From Microbacterium sp. K24 (GTDB lineage Bacteria; Actinomycetota; Actinomycetes; Actinomycetales; Microbacteriaceae), in the NCBI RefSeq assembly GCF_004794465.1, contig NZ_SSDJ01000044.1, positions 1-40,136 on the forward strand: a DNA stretch of 40,136 nt. The letters are read 5' to 3'. How positions within the stretch are numbered: position 1 is the first letter of the stretch; every line of letters starts with the position of its first letter. The notes under the pieces were generated by a model. The model was not told the DNA's origin and ran no database searches. It saw only the letters and a list, made by a program, of their open reading frames with translations. The translations under genes were made by a program, and so were the position numbers. Of the stretch, positions 1 to 9,689 are shown in pieces.

Positions 1-113
1 CCCGCCGCGGACGCGGCGGACGGGGCGAGGACCGCAGCTCCGAGCGTCACAGCGAGCGCTGCGGCGACGGCGCGGACAGTGCGGACGAGCGGGCTTCTGG
101 GGGACCGGCGCAT
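1..113 (-). CDS. Exported protein, N-terminal fragment with signal peptide
   Basis: The gene starts at ATG (113-111) and runs off the left edge of the window, so only about 37 residues are visible. They form a classical Sec signal peptide: an Arg-rich N-terminus (MRRSPRSPLVRTVR), an Ala/Val/Leu-rich core around residues 15-31, and an Ala-Ser-Ala type cleavage region near residues 34-36. The mature protein is not in the window, so its function cannot be named. The gene is divergent from manC, with 90 bp between start codons. A TATGGT hexamer lies 6 nt upstream of the ATG, which suggests a leaderless transcript. Confidence 0.6.
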   Translation of the reverse strand, partial: MRRSPRSPLVRTVRAVAAALAVTLGAAVLAPSAASAA

Positions 114-119
114 GGCGTC

Positions 120-125
120 ACCATA
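120..125 (-). promoter_or_regulatory. Putative -10 box, exported-protein gene
   Basis: On the minus strand, TATGGT is followed by 6 nt and then the ATG at 113. This fits an actinobacterial TANNNT -10 element that starts transcription at or next to the A of the start codon. No convincing -35 is visible. Confidence 0.45.
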
Positions 126-191
126 GCGGCAGCACAGGGTGCCGCGCAGCATATCGGCAGAGGCCCCGGCGACCGCGAGAGGACGCCCCGA

Positions 192-197
192 TACGCT
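192..197 (+). promoter_or_regulatory. Putative -10 box, manC (leaderless)
   Basis: TACGCT is followed by 6 nt (ggcacg) and the ATG at 204. There is no Shine-Dalgarno sequence between them, so the transcript is probably leaderless. Confidence 0.5.
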
Positions 198-203
198 GGC
201 ACG

Positions 204-1319
204 ATGACCTCGCCCATCAAGGACTTCTACGCGGTGATCCCCGCCGGCGGCATCGGCAGTCGGCTGTGGCCGCTCTCGCGCGCGGACGCCCCCAAGTTCC
301 TGCACGACCTCACCGGCTCGGGCCACTCGCTGCTGCGCGACACCTGGGATCGTCTGGAGCCTCTCACCGGCCCCGATCGGATCGCCGTCGTCACCGGACG
401 GGCTCACCGAGCCGCCGTCGAGGCGGAGCTTCCGGGCATCCACGATCTCAATGTCTTCCTGGAGTCGGAGCCGCGCGAGTCCGCTGCGGCCATCGGGCTC
501 GCCGCCGCGATCCTGCAGCGCCGGGAACCCGATGTGATCATCGGCTCGTTCAGCGCCGATCACGTGATCCGCGGCACCCGTGTGTTCGAGTTCGCCGTCC
601 GCGACGCCGTGGAGGTCGCCCGCGAGGGGTACATCTGCACGATCGGGATCGCCCCCACCGAGCCCGCGATCGGCTTCGGGTACATCAAGAAGGGGCCCGA
701 GCTCGTGGTCGAGCGGGCCCGTGAGGCGGCACTGGTGGAGAGCTTCGTCGAGAAGCCCGACCTCGAGACCGCGCAGGCGTACCTCGCCGATCGCGGCTAC
801 CTCTGGAACGCGGGCATGTTCATCGCGAAGGCGAGCGTGCTGCTGGAAGAGCTCGCCGCGAACGAGCCGGAGCTCCACGCCGGGCTCCTCGAGCTCGCCG
901 AGGCCTGGGACGATCGCGAGCTCCGCGGTCCGGCCGTCGACCGCATCTGGCCGCGCCTGAAGAAGATCGCCATCGACTACGCGGTCGCGGAGCCCGCCGC
1001 GCGGCGCGGCCGTCTCGCCGTCGTGCCCGGCCACTTCGACTGGGACGACGTCGGCGACTTCGCCTCGCTGACGAAGCTCATCCTCAACGGACGCAAGAAC
1101 GATCTCGCCGTGCTCGGCCCGAACGCCCGTGTGCTGTCGGATGCCGCGAGCGGCATCCTGGTGAGCCAGACGTCGCGCGTGATCAGCCTGGTGGGCGTGC
1201 AGGACATCGTCGTCGTCGACACCCCCGACGCGCTGCTGGTCACCACGGTGCAGCATGCGCAGCGCGTGAAGGGCGTCGTCGAATCGCTCAAGCTCAACGG
1301 GCAGGGCGACGTGCTCTGA
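204..1319 (+). CDS. manC: Mannose-1-phosphate guanylyltransferase
   Basis: Makes GDP-mannose from mannose 1-phosphate and GTP in the cytoplasm, for mannosylated glycolipids, glycoproteins and cell-envelope glycans. The 371-residue protein opens with the nucleotidyltransferase signature GGIGSRLWPLSR (residues 15-26), where the family usually has GTRLWPLSR. It also carries FVEKPD near residue 182 and WNAGMFI near 201, both typical of ManC/GMP proteins. Its length matches the single-domain actinobacterial form and there is no isomerase domain. The start at 204 is the first ATG before the conserved domain and sits 6 nt after a TACGCT box with no ribosome-binding site. The gene stands alone; a short hairpin follows its stop. 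It could relate to the alpha-mannosidase at the other end of the window only through mannose metabolism in general. Confidence 0.93.
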   Translation: MTSPIKDFYAVIPAGGIGSRLWPLSRADAPKFLHDLTGSGHSLLRDTWDRLEPLTGPDRIAVVTGRAHRAAVEAELPGIHDLNVFLESEPRESAAAIGLAAAILQRREPDVIIGSFSADHVIRGTRVFEFAVRDAVEVAREGYICTIGIAPTEPAIGFGYIKKGPELVVERAREAALVESFVEKPDLETAQAYLADRGYLWNAGMFIAKASVLLEELAANEPELHAGLLELAEAWDDRELRGPAVDRIWPRLKKIAIDYAVAEPAARRGRLAVVPGHFDWDDVGDFASLTKLILNGRKNDLAVLGPNARVLSDAASGILVSQTSRVISLVGVQDIVVVDTPDALLVTTVQHAQRVKGVVESLKLNGQGDVL

Positions 1320-1341
1320 TGAGCATGGGCCGATGCTCATC
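1318..1341. terminator. Short hairpin after manC
   Basis: GATGAGCAT and ATGCTCATC form a 9-bp perfect inverted repeat around a 6-nt loop, beginning inside the manC stop codon. No T-tract follows, so it may be a weak or Rho-assisted terminator, or instead an operator for the downstream transporter operon. Confidence 0.4.
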
Positions 1342-1352
1342 GGCTGTGTTGA

Positions 1353-1410
1353 TTTCAGCTTTGTAACCATTCGCCAGCGCGTGCGGCGCGAGCATGCACA
1401 AAAGCTGAAA
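1353..1410. repeat. Inverted repeat upstream of the nucleoside transporter operon
   Basis: TTTCAGCTTTGT at 1353-1364 is the inverse of ACAAAAGCTGAAA at 1398-1410, apart from one extra A. The arms are 33 nt apart and lie just upstream of the BMP lipoprotein gene; the right arm is inside its putative promoter. The arrangement could be a two-half-site operator that loops DNA, or a long-armed RNA hairpin. Confidence 0.45.
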
Positions 1411-1423
1411 CAGTAGGTAACTT
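1395..1423 (+). promoter_or_regulatory. Candidate promoter of the nucleoside transporter operon
   Basis: TGCACA, a 17-nt spacer and TAACTT resemble a weak -35/-10 pair about 44 nt before the TTG start. The spacer overlaps the right arm of the 1353-1410 inverted repeat, so a bound regulator could block it. The match to consensus is modest. Confidence 0.3.
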
Positions 1424-1466
1424 TGAGCGATCCGCGAGGGCCGCGGTTCGTTGAGGGAGGCATCCG

Positions 1467-2582
1467 TTGACCATCTCCACCACCAAGAAGCTGCTGGGCG
1501 CGACCATCGCTGCTGGCGTCGTCTTCGCACTTGCCGGCTGCGGCCAGGCACCGGCCGCCGAGCCCGAGGGCTCCGGGGCGCCTGCTGATTCCGACTTCCT
1601 CCCCTGCCTCGTCTCTGACGCGGGCGGCTGGAACGACAAGTCGTTCAACCAGTCCGCCAAGGAGGGCATGGACAGTGCCGCCGACGAGCTGGGCGTCAAG
1701 CCGCTCGAGTTCGAGTCGACGACCGACAACGACTACGCGCCGAACCTCGAGACCGCCGTCTCCGAAGGCTGCTCGCTCATCGTCGCGGTCGGCTTCAAGC
1801 TGGCCGCCGCGACGGTCGAGTCCGCGCTCGCGAACCCGGAGCTCGACTACGCGATCATCGACGACTACGCGGACCTCGAGTTCGACGGCACGACCGACGC
1901 CCCGAACATCAAGCCCCTTGTCTTCGACACGGCACAGGCCGCCTACCTCGGTGGATACGCCGCGGCCGGATGGTCCGCGCAGAGCGGTGTGAACAAGGTC
2001 GGCACCTTCGGCGGCGGGCAGATCCCCTCCGTCGCGGTGTTCATGGACGGTTTCCAGCTCGGTATCGAGAAGTACAACGAGGACAAGTCCGCAGCGGTCG
2101 AGCTGTTCGGCTGGGACATCAACACGCAGGAGGGCTCCTTCACCGGTGGCTTCGATGCGAACGACAAGGCCAAGTCGACCGCGAAGAGCGTGCTCGACCA
2201 GGGCGTCGACGTGATCCTCCCCGTCGGCGGTCCGATCTATCAGAGCGCCGCCGCACAGATCGCGGACAGTGGCAAGGACGATGTGTTCATGATCGGAGTC
2301 GACAGCGACCTCGCCGTGGCCGACCCGAGCGTGGCCGACATCACCATGTTCTCGATCATGAAGGCGATCAACGTCGCCGTGCACGACACCGCCATCGCCG
2401 CCTCGACGGGCGACTTCGATCCGGCACCGTACGTCGGAACCCTCGAGAACGAGGGCGTGAAGCTCTCCGGCTTCGGCGACTTCGAGGGAAAGCTCCCGGA
2501 CGGCCTGCTGGATGAGATCGCGGCGCTGCAGGAGCAGATCATCTCCGGCGACATCAAGGTGGAGTCGCAGAACTCCCCGTAA
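1467..2582 (+). CDS. BMP-family ABC transporter lipoprotein, probable nucleoside binder
   Basis: Extracellular lipid-anchored binding protein that should deliver nucleosides to the ABC transporter encoded just downstream. Residues 1-24 are a lipoprotein signal with the lipobox LAGC and Cys25 as lipidation site, followed by a short Ala/Pro/Glu-rich linker. The rest (371 residues in all) is a Med/BmpA/PnrA-type periplasmic fold, with the typical opening DAGGWNDKSFNQ. The start is TTG at 1467: GGGAGG lies 6 nt upstream (1455-1460), and it is the start that gives a complete signal peptide. Substrate is inferred from the family and from the cytidine deaminase, thymidine phosphorylase and adenosine deaminase genes downstream; it has not been read from binding residues. 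A strong hairpin separates it from the ATPase gene, which may keep the binding protein in excess over the membrane parts. Confidence 0.9.
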   Translation: MTISTTKKLLGATIAAGVVFALAGCGQAPAAEPEGSGAPADSDFLPCLVSDAGGWNDKSFNQSAKEGMDSAADELGVKPLEFESTTDNDYAPNLETAVSEGCSLIVAVGFKLAAATVESALANPELDYAIIDDYADLEFDGTTDAPNIKPLVFDTAQAAYLGGYAAAGWSAQSGVNKVGTFGGGQIPSVAVFMDGFQLGIEKYNEDKSAAVELFGWDINTQEGSFTGGFDANDKAKSTAKSVLDQGVDVILPVGGPIYQSAAAQIADSGKDDVFMIGVDSDLAVADPSVADITMFSIMKAINVAVHDTAIAASTGDFDPAPYVGTLENEGVKLSGFGDFEGKLPDGLLDEIAALQEQIISGDIKVESQNSP

Positions 2583-2597
2583 GTCGCAGCCGGTCCA

Positions 2598-2640
2598 AGT
2601 GCGGGGCGAGTGGTGAGCAGGATGCCACTCGCCCCGCACT
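2598..2640 (+). terminator. 16-bp perfect hairpin (attenuator-type terminator)
   Basis: AGTGCGGGGCGAGTGG (2598-2613) pairs perfectly with CCACTCGCCCCGCACT (2625-2640) around an 11-nt loop, 15 nt after the lipoprotein stop. There is no T-run, as is common for actinobacterial hairpins. It probably acts as a partial terminator or an mRNA 3'-end stabiliser inside the operon. Confidence 0.65.
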
Positions 2641-2690
2641 GTGATCGGACGAAGGTCCTTCTCGACGACTCTTCTGGATAAGGTGCAGAT

Positions 2691-4201
<1,511 letters not shown>

Positions 4202-4205
<4 letters not shown>

Positions 4206-5521
4206 GCGGATCGACGCCCGGCGCGGGAGACGTGACCAAGGGCATCCCGCCGGAACAACTCGGCACACCCACCGGCACAGTGCCCCGGGACGCGTCCGAT
4301 GTGCCGCCGCCCCCGCGCGGCAATGTCATCCTCAAGGAGATCCTTCGCGGAAGCGCGGTCACCACCGTGCTCGCGATCGTGCTCGCGCTGATCGTCGGCG
4401 GTATCCTCATCGCCCTCACCAACGAAGACGTGCAGGCGGCTTCCGTCTACTTCTTCGCCCAGCCCGGTGATACCTTCGCTGCCGTCTGGAACGCGGTGTA
4501 CAACGGCTACGAGGCACTGGTTCGCGGCGCGATCTTCAATGCCCGCGGCGCGGACTTCGCGGCGCAGATCCGACCGTTGACGAACACCCTCGGATTCGCG
4601 GCGCCGCTGATCGCCGCGGGTCTCGGCGTTGCCCTGGCATTCCGCGTCGGGCTGTTCAACATCGGTGCGCGCGGCCAGATGCTCATCGGCGTCGCGGTCG
4701 CCGCGCTTCTCACGTTCTCGCTCGACCTTCCGATGTGGCTCCACATCCCGGTCACCCTGGTGGCCGGCATCGCGGGAGGTGCGCTGTGGGGCGCCATCGT
4801 CGGGCTCATCAAGGCGCGGACCGGTGCGCATGAAGTGATCCTCACGATCATGCTCAACTACATCGCCTACTACCTGCTGCTGTGGATGATCCGCACGCCG
4901 GCCCTGCTGCAGAAGCCCGGAACCAACCAGGCCCTCGGGTCTGCGACACCCGAATCGGCGCAGTTCCCCGAGCTGCTGGGGCCGCAGTTCCCCCTGCTGG
5001 ACTTCGGATTCGTCCTCGTCATCGTGGCGACCCTGTTCGTGTGGTGGCTGATCGAACGATCGTCCCTCGGCATGCGCATGCGCGCGGTGGGCGAGAATCC
5101 GCACGCTGCGCGCGCCGCCGGCATCAGCGTGCAGCGCATCTACGTGTACGCGATGCTCTTCGCCGGGGCCCTCGCGGGACTCGCGGGTATGAATCAGCTG
5201 CAGGGAGCGGTCACCACCGGAGTCACCGAGACGATCGATGCCGGCATCGGATTCGACGCGATCACTGTCGCTCTCCTCGGCCGCAGCCGCGCGTGGGGAA
5301 CGTTCGCCGCCGGCATCCTGTTCGGCGCGCTCAAGGCCGGCTCCTTCTCCATGCAGGCGCAGGACATCCCGGTCGACATCGTCCTCGTCGTGCAGTCCCT
5401 GGTCGTGCTCTTCATCGCCGCACCGCCGCTGCTGCGCACGGTGTTCTTCCTCCCCAAGACCGACATCGAGAAGGCGGCCCGGCTGCGAGCCAAGGCCGCG
5501 AAGAAGGCGGTGACGGCATGA
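4202..5521 (+). CDS. Nucleoside ABC transporter permease 1
   Basis: One of two integral membrane subunits forming the translocation path for the BMP-type importer (YufP-like, BPD_transp_2 family). The 439-residue protein has a Pro/Gly-rich cytoplasmic N-terminus of about 45 residues, then multiple hydrophobic helices. The sequence GLFNIGARGQMLIG near residue 150 and MRAVGENPHAARAAGIS near 295 match the conserved permease signatures of this family. The GTG start at 4202 overlaps the ATPase stop (GTGA), and its own stop overlaps the next start (ATGA), which implies translational coupling. A Lys/Ala-rich C-terminus is presumably cytoplasmic. Confidence 0.9.
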
Positions 5522-6804
5522 CGTCGCTCGTGCAAACCGAAGCCGCAGACGGCACCGTGCAGCTCGCGACCGTGAAGCAGCGGCATCTCAAGGCGCCGAT
5601 CACTCTGGCAGCCGCCACCGTGCTCCTCGCGTTGCTGTTCCTGCTGGTGCCGCGCGAGGGTACGAGCACGTTCCGTCTCTCGGACCAGTCCTCCGCGCTC
5701 GCCCTGCCCGATGTGGCCTTGCCGACGGTGTCGACCTTCTGGGTCGTGTTCGGGTTCCTCGTCGTGCAGACGGTCGGCGCCTTCCTCCGTGCCTGGACGT
5801 ATCGGAAGCCTTCGCTCTGGCTCGTGGTCGCCTACAGCGTGCTGGCCGTCTTCGGGTTCCTCGTCTGGGCCTCGGCCGGCGGTCTCGTCCCGGTGACCAG
5901 CCTGCTCTTCGGGGCGGTGTCGCTGTCGGTGCCCCTCGTGTTCGGCGCCCTGGGCGGCGTCATCGGCGAGCGTGCCGGCGTCGTGAACGTCGCGATCGAG
6001 GGCCAGCTGCTCCTCGGCGCCTTCTCGGCGGCGCTGCTGTCCAGCATCACCGGGAACCCGTTCGTCGGCCTGGTCGGCGCGATGATCGGCGGGGTCCTCG
6101 TCGCGAGCGTGCTCGCCGCCTTCGCGATCAAGTACCTCGTCGAGCAGGTCATCGTCGGTGTCGTGCTCAACGTGCTGGTCGCCGGTCTGACCGGGTTCCT
6201 CTACGGTGCACTGCTCGCGCCGAACGAGGCCGCCCTGAACACGGCTGCGCGGTTCCCGCGCGTCAAGATCCCCCTGCTGAGTGAGATCCCGATCATCGGC
6301 CCCGTGCTCTTCAACCAGACGTTCATCGGGTATCTGATGTTCATCACCGTCGCGGTCGTCGCGTGGGGGCTGTACCGCACCCGTTGGGGTCTGCGCCTTC
6401 GCGCCGTGGGAGAGCACCCGCAGGCCGCGGACACCGTCGGCATCAAGGTCAACCCGACCCGGTTCTGGAATGTGCTGCTCGCCGGTGCGATCGCCGGCAT
6501 GGGCGGCGCCTACTTCACGCTGGTCTCCGTGCCCCAGTTCGGCAAGGACATGACGGCGGGGCTCGGCTTCATCGCCCTCGCCGCCGTGATCTTCGGCCGC
6601 TGGGACCCGATTCGCGCGACGCTGGCGGCGCTCCTGTTCGGTTTCGCGACGAACCTGCAGAACCTGCTGTCGATCCTGAAGACGCCCATCCCGGGCGAGT
6701 TCATGCTGATGCTGCCCTACGTGGTGACGCTGCTGGCGGTCGCCGGGTTCGCCGGGCAGATCAAGGCGCCTGCCGCAGACGGCAAGCCCTACATCAAGTC
6801 CTAG
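5518..6804 (+). CDS. Nucleoside ABC transporter permease 2
   Basis: Second membrane subunit of the nucleoside importer (YufQ-like, BPD_transp_2). I place the start at ATG 5518, which overlaps the upstream stop in an ATGA and gives 428 residues; the frame stays open far upstream, but that part is antisense-type noise inside permease 1. Hydrophobic helices span most of the chain. The family signature GERAGVVNVAIEGQLLLG lies near residue 155 and LRAVGEHPQAADTVGIK near 295, mirroring permease 1. After the stop, a 26-bp gap with an AAAAGGGA ribosome-binding site leads into cytidine deaminase, so transporter and catabolic enzymes probably share a transcript. Confidence 0.9.
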   Translation: MTSLVQTEAADGTVQLATVKQRHLKAPITLAAATVLLALLFLLVPREGTSTFRLSDQSSALALPDVALPTVSTFWVVFGFLVVQTVGAFLRAWTYRKPSLWLVVAYSVLAVFGFLVWASAGGLVPVTSLLFGAVSLSVPLVFGALGGVIGERAGVVNVAIEGQLLLGAFSAALLSSITGNPFVGLVGAMIGGVLVASVLAAFAIKYLVEQVIVGVVLNVLVAGLTGFLYGALLAPNEAALNTAARFPRVKIPLLSEIPIIGPVLFNQTFIGYLMFITVAVVAWGLYRTRWGLRLRAVGEHPQAADTVGIKVNPTRFWNVLLAGAIAGMGGAYFTLVSVPQFGKDMTAGLGFIALAAVIFGRWDPIRATLAALLFGFATNLQNLLSILKTPIPGEFMLMLPYVVTLLAVAGFAGQIKAPAADGKPYIKS

Positions 6805-6830
6805 GCCTGTCGAGAAAAGGGATCATCGCC

Positions 6831-7229
6831 ATGACAGACATCGACTGGGACGAGCTCCGTCAGGTCGCCACCGACGCCATGACCAAGGCGTACGCGCCGT
6901 ATTCGCGTTATCGCGTGGGAGCGGCGGCTCTCGTCGGCGACGGTCGCATCGTCGCCGGCTGCAACGTCGAGAACGCCTCCTACGGCGTGACGCTGTGCGC
7001 GGAGTGCGCTCTCGTCGGCGACCTGCACATGTCAGGCGGCGGCCAGCTCGTCGCCTTCGTGTGCGTCAACAACGACGGGCAGACGATCATGCCGTGCGGC
7101 CGCTGCCGCCAGCTGCTCTTCGAGCACGCGATGCCCGGGATGCTGCTGGAGACGGTCTCCGGCATCCGCACGATCGACGAGGTGCTGCCCGACGCGTTCG
7201 GACCCCGCGATCTGGAGGATGCACGATGA
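6831..7229 (+). CDS. cdd: Cytidine deaminase
   Basis: Hydrolytically deaminates cytidine and deoxycytidine to uridine and deoxyuridine in pyrimidine salvage. At 132 residues it is the short tetrameric type. The zinc site is visible as CAEC (TLCAECAL, near residue 55), which supplies a Cys ligand and the catalytic Glu, and PCGRCRQ near residue 90, which supplies the other two Cys ligands. NVENASYG just before the first motif is the nucleoside-binding segment. CAEC in place of the more common CAER is also what I recall from mycobacterial Cdd. The ATG at 6831 has a good ribosome-binding site (AAAAGGGA). The stop overlaps the deoA start in an ATGA. Confidence 0.95.
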   Translation: MTDIDWDELRQVATDAMTKAYAPYSRYRVGAAALVGDGRIVAGCNVENASYGVTLCAECALVGDLHMSGGGQLVAFVCVNNDGQTIMPCGRCRQLLFEHAMPGMLLETVSGIRTIDEVLPDAFGPRDLEDAR

Positions 7230-8518
7230 CCGTCGAGCCCTACGACGCGGTCGATGTCATCCGCGCCAAGCGCGACGGCGGCGCCGTTCCCGAGAAGGCG
7301 CTGCGGTGGATGGTCGACGCCTACACCCGCGGCTACGTCTCCGATGCGCAGATGGCGTCGTTCTCGATGGCGATCTTCCAGCGCGGCATGGAGCGCGACG
7401 AGATCCGTGTCCTGACCGATGCGATGATCGCCTCGGGGGAGCGGATGAGCTTCGCCGCCCTCGGCAAGAAGACGGTCGACAAGCACTCCACGGGCGGCGT
7501 CGGCGACAAGATCACCCTCCCGCTCGCTCCGCTCGTCGCCTCGTTCGGGGTCGCCGTTCCGCAGCTGAGCGGTCGAGGTCTCGGGCACACCGGCGGCACA
7601 CTCGACAAGCTCGAGTCGATCCCCGGCTGGCGCGCGGCGCTCAGCAACGAGGAGATGTTCGCGCAGATGCAGGGCGACGTCGGCGCGGTCATCTGCGCCG
7701 CGGGCTCCGGGCTGGCTCCCGCGGACAAGAAGCTGTACGCCCTCCGCGACGTGACGGGTACCGTCGAGGCGATCCCGCTGATCGCGTCGAGCATCATGTC
7801 GAAGAAGATCGCCGAGGGCACGGACGCCCTCGTGCTCGATGTGAAGTTCGGCTCCGGCGCCTTCATGCAGGACATCGACCGCGCCCGGGAGCTGGCCCGC
7901 ACGATGGTCGCCCTCGGCACCGACTCGGGCGTGGCGACGACGGCGCTGCTCACCGACATGAACGTGCCTCTCGGATTCGCTATCGGCAATGCCAACGAAG
8001 TGCGCGAATCGGTGGAGGTCCTCGCCGGCGGCGGACCCGCCGATGTGCGGACGCTGACCATCGCTCTCGCCCAGGAGATGCTCGCCCTGGCGGGGAAGCC
8101 GGATGCCGACGTGGAGGCCGCGCTCGACGACGGTCGCGCGATGGACACCTGGAAGGCGATGATCCGCGCGCAGGACGGCGACCCGGACGCCCCGCTGCCC
8201 ACCGCCCGCGAGACGCATGTCGTCACGGCGCCGACCGACGGCGTCGTCACCCGCATGGACGCCCTGCCGTTCGGCATCGCCGCCTGGCGCCTCGGCGCCG
8301 GTCGCGCTCGCGCCGAGGACCCGGTGATCTTCGAGGCGGGCATCGACCTGCACGCCAAGCCCGGGGATCGCGTGGATGCCGGGCAGCCGCTGTTCACGCT
8401 GTCCGCCGCCGACGAGGCCCGGTTCCCGCGCGCACTCGAGGCGCTCGAGGGCTCCTGGGCGATCGGAGATCACGCCCCGGAGGCGGGGCCGATCGTGCGA
8501 GAGCGCATCACGGCCTGA
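7226..8518 (+). CDS. deoA: Thymidine (pyrimidine-nucleoside) phosphorylase
   Basis: Phosphorolyses thymidine and deoxyuridine to free base and deoxyribose 1-phosphate, the step after Cdd. The 430-residue chain has the N-terminal helical domain, the phosphate-binding stretch KHSTGGVGDK (near residue 84) and the family signature SGRGLGHTGGTLDKLE (near 112-127). A C-terminal domain from about residue 330 is typical of the pyrimidine nucleoside phosphorylase class. The start at ATG 7226 is chosen because it forms an ATGA overlap with cdd and begins the conserved sequence; the same frame is open further upstream inside cdd. Strict thymidine versus broader pyrimidine specificity cannot be told from sequence. 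Confidence 0.94.
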   Translation: MTVEPYDAVDVIRAKRDGGAVPEKALRWMVDAYTRGYVSDAQMASFSMAIFQRGMERDEIRVLTDAMIASGERMSFAALGKKTVDKHSTGGVGDKITLPLAPLVASFGVAVPQLSGRGLGHTGGTLDKLESIPGWRAALSNEEMFAQMQGDVGAVICAAGSGLAPADKKLYALRDVTGTVEAIPLIASSIMSKKIAEGTDALVLDVKFGSGAFMQDIDRARELARTMVALGTDSGVATTALLTDMNVPLGFAIGNANEVRESVEVLAGGGPADVRTLTIALAQEMLALAGKPDADVEAALDDGRAMDTWKAMIRAQDGDPDAPLPTARETHVVTAPTDGVVTRMDALPFGIAAWRLGAGRARAEDPVIFEAGIDLHAKPGDRVDAGQPLFTLSAADEARFPRALEALEGSWAIGDHAPEAGPIVRERITA

Positions 8519-8529
8519 CGCGCGACCGC

Positions 8530-8535
8530 TAGCCT
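8530..8535 (+). promoter_or_regulatory. Putative -10 box of add
   Basis: TAGCCT lies 12 nt after the deoA stop. A start site about 7 nt downstream would give a roughly 27-nt leader containing the GAGAGG ribosome-binding site of add. This suggests add also has its own promoter. Confidence 0.4.
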
Positions 8536-8568
8536 GAACTGAGCACTTCCGCGACCGAGAGGATCACC

Positions 8569-9684
8569 ATGTCGATCGATGCGAACGGCGACGTCACCAT
8601 CCAGGGGATCTCCCTCCGCAGCCTGCCGAAGGTGTCGCTGCACGACCACCTCGACGGCGCGCTGCGACCCGCCACGATCATCGAGCTGGCGGATGCCATC
8701 GGCCTCGACGTGCCCGAGTCGAACCCGAAGGCTCTCGGCACGTGGTTCGCCAAGAAGAGCGATTCCGGCTCGCTGGTCGAGTATCTGAAGACGTTCGATC
8801 TGACCACCGCGGTGATGCAGACCCAAGAGGGGCTCACGCGTGTCGCGCGCGAGTTCGTGCAGGACCTCGCCGCGGACGGCGTGATCTACGGCGAGGTGCG
8901 CTGGGCGCCCGAGCAGCACCTTTCTCGCGGTCTCACGCTGGAGCAGACCGTCGAGGCCGTGCAGCAGGGCATCGAGGAGGGCGAGGACGCCGCAGACCGG
9001 GATGGGCGCAGCATCCGCGTCGGTCAGCTGATCACGGCGATGCGGCACACCGACCGGTCGCTGGAGATCGCAGAGCTCGCCGTCGACTTCCGGGGTCGCG
9101 GGGCCGTGGGCTTCGACATCGCCGGCCCCGAGGACGGCTTCCCACCCTCGAATCACCGCAAGGCGTTCGACTTCCTCGCAGAGAACTTCTTCCCCGTGAC
9201 CGTGCATGCCGGTGAGGCGGCGGGACCCGCGTCGATCCGCTCGGCGCTGCTCGATGGTCGCGCGCTGCGCCTCGGGCACGGCGTGCGCATCGCCGAGGAC
9301 CTCCAGGTCGTCACCCAGGAGGGCGACGAGGTGCAGGTGCAGTTCGGTGAGCTGGCCCGCTGGGTGCGCGACCGCGAGATCCCGCTCGAGCTGTCGCCGT
9401 CGTCGAACCTGCAGACGGGAGCGATCGCGGCGTGGGGCACCACCCTCGCCGACCACCCGTTCGATCTGCTGTACCAGCTCGGCTTCGCGGTGACGGTCAA
9501 CGTCGACAACCGGACGATGAGCGCCACCTCGCTCACCCGCGAGCTCGCGCTCCTCGTCGAGGCCTTCGAGTACGACCTCGACGACCTCGAGACGTTCCAG
9601 TTCAATGCGGCTGCGGCCGCCTTCCTCCCGGTCGAGGAGCGGGAAGAGCTCGTCGAGATGATCGCCGACGGCTTCGACATCTGA
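8569..9684 (+). CDS. add: Adenosine deaminase
   Basis: Converts adenosine and deoxyadenosine to inosine forms, feeding the purine nucleoside phosphorylase encoded further on. The 371-residue TIM-barrel amidohydrolase shows its metal ligands in HDHLDG (near residue 25; the family usually has HxHLDG), VHAGE near residue 212 (His ligand and catalytic Glu), LGHG near 237 and the SPSSN segment near 276. A VNVDNR segment near residue 311 contains the later metal-binding Asp region. ATG 8569 follows a GAGAGG ribosome-binding site. It has its own putative promoter and is followed after 5 bp by the deacetylase-like gene. Confidence 0.93.
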   Translation: MSIDANGDVTIQGISLRSLPKVSLHDHLDGALRPATIIELADAIGLDVPESNPKALGTWFAKKSDSGSLVEYLKTFDLTTAVMQTQEGLTRVAREFVQDLAADGVIYGEVRWAPEQHLSRGLTLEQTVEAVQQGIEEGEDAADRDGRSIRVGQLITAMRHTDRSLEIAELAVDFRGRGAVGFDIAGPEDGFPPSNHRKAFDFLAENFFPVTVHAGEAAGPASIRSALLDGRALRLGHGVRIAEDLQVVTQEGDEVQVQFGELARWVRDREIPLELSPSSNLQTGAIAAWGTTLADHPFDLLYQLGFAVTVNVDNRTMSATSLTRELALLVEAFEYDLDDLETFQFNAAAAAFLPVEEREELVEMIADGFDI

Positions 9685-9689
9685 CGCCG

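Noticed and set aside
1320..1466. Possible riboswitch or small RNA before the transporter operon
   Set aside because: Inverted repeats are present, but I cannot match the region to any known riboswitch class, and it is short.
4882..5517. N-terminal extension of permease 2
   Set aside because: The frame is open but reads as Arg/His-rich noise inside permease 1. The ATGA overlap at 5518 is the natural start.
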